Origin: Brenneria izadpanahii
Lineage (GTDB): Bacteria; Pseudomonadota; Gammaproteobacteria; Enterobacterales; Enterobacteriaceae
DNA: 64,000 nt
NCBI RefSeq assembly: GCF_017569925.1
Contig: NZ_CP050854.1
Coordinates: 3,286,001 to 3,350,000, forward strand
Direction: 5' to 3'
Shown here: positions 63,633 to 64,000 of the stretch, in pieces
Position numbering within the stretch: position 1 is the stretch's first letter
Layout of the letters: every line of letters begins with the position of its first letter
Made by a program: the position numbers and the translations under genes
Notes under the pieces: generated by a model
What the model saw: only the letters and a program-made list of their open reading frames with translations
What the model was told of the DNA's origin: nothing
Database searches by the model: none

Positions 63633-64000
63633 ATGGATGATTCTATGTCAGACCTCGCAAATAACCGCGCACTGCGCCCTTACCCGCCCCTACTGCTGGG
63701 CAGCCAGCTTGTTTTCAATATTGGCTTTTATGCCGTCGTCCCCTTTTTAGCCATCTTTCTGCGTGACGACATGCGGCTTTCCGGTTGGACGATCGGACTG
63801 GTCATCGGCTTAAGAACCTTTTCGCAGCAGGGCATGTTTTTGATCGGCGGCGCGCTGGCCGACCGTTTCGGCGCACGGGGCGTCATCCTCTGCGGCTGCG
63901 TGGTGCGTATTGCCGGCTATCTGTTATTGGCGCTGTCGGATTCGCTGTGGCCGATTATCCTGGGCGCTTGTCTGACCGGCGTTGGCGGCGCGCTGTTTTC
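63633..64000 (+). CDS. MFS transporter, N-terminal part (runs off the window)
   Basis: The frame from ATG 63633 (or 63645) is open to the window end and gives 122 residues: the first three to four membrane segments (LLGSQLVFNIGFYAVVPFLAIFL; GWTIGLVIGL) and MFS motif A as GGALADRFGARGVIL. It belongs to the drug/proton antiporter-like branch, consistent with an exporter. It follows the ATPase pair by 55 nt, a gap containing another ATACCC-type repeat end (TATACCCAATAG). Confidence 0.85.
   Translation, partial: MDDSMSDLANNRALRPYPPLLLGSQLVFNIGFYAVVPFLAIFLRDDMRLSGWTIGLVIGLRTFSQQGMFLIGGALADRFGARGVILCGCVVRIAGYLLLALSDSLWPIILGACLTGVGGALF

Overview
The window looks like a chromosomal segment of a plant-associated member of the Enterobacterales. 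Several genes match E. coli K-12 proteins closely by recall (ybiW, ybiY, fsaA, gcd, ydcSTUV, eutR, eutE, cheV). They are separated by catabolic islands, short interspersed repeats and decayed genes, as in Brenneria, Dickeya or Pectobacterium. The genus is inferred; no rRNA or other taxonomic marker is present. I saw no tRNA, CRISPR array or intact insertion sequence.

Layout. 1-4.2 kb: amino-acid/peptide genes (M20 peptidase end, D-cysteine desulfhydrase family), a damaged ornithine cyclodeaminase/rhodanese junction and an orphan double ABC ATPase. 4.5-7.6 kb: cheV with a sigma-28-like promoter, an M20 remnant, an M20D amidohydrolase and a truncated DUF1493 gene. 7.6-12.8 kb: the glycyl-radical enzyme YbiW and activase YbiY, divergent from fructose-6-phosphate aldolase fsaA, with a perfect FNR box between them, then a DeoR-family regulator. 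12.9-26.5 kb: one long minus-strand catabolic block. It holds a crotonase resembling 6-oxocamphor hydrolase, a beta-keto acid cleavage enzyme (BKACE), two thiolases, a two-subunit CoA-transferase, an MFS permease, two outer-membrane proteins and a periplasmic FMN/FAD reductase. It has a CRP-like site and a LysR gene upstream. 26.7-42.5 kb: pirin, eutR, eutE, then an aminotransferase-fold phospho-lyase with an APH-type kinase, a GntR regulator, an amidase, a dipeptide-type ABC transporter and an M81 (MlrC) peptidase. 42.8-53 kb: a CSS-EAL phosphodiesterase, PQQ glucose dehydrogenase, a Tat-exported PLP aminotransferase and ydcSTUV. 53.3-59.9 kb: LysR, a sulfonate/sulfate-ester type ABC transporter with a fused double permease and a frameshifted binding protein, and an arylsulfotransferase fused to a thioredoxin domain. 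59.9-61.7 kb: a repeat-bounded module (truncated LysR, small remnant, MBL hydrolase). 61.9-64 kb: two Opp/Cnt-type ATPases and the start of an MFS transporter, behind a palindrome that ends four bases before the first start codon.

Two systems stand out. First, the kinase plus AGXT2L-type phospho-lyase beside eutE and eutR matches the amino-alcohol O-phosphate route described biochemically in Erwinia. This would be a B12-independent way to turn ethanolamine or 1-aminopropan-2-ol into an acyl-CoA. A shared palindrome (TTGTCGACAA core) ties it to the ABC transporter, amidase and MlrC genes as one GntR regulon. Second, the 12.9-25.1 kb block fits degradation of a cyclic beta-diketone: hydrolytic ring opening, acetyl-CoA-dependent cleavage of a beta-keto acid, CoA transfer and thiolysis. 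Both are inferences from gene content and residues.
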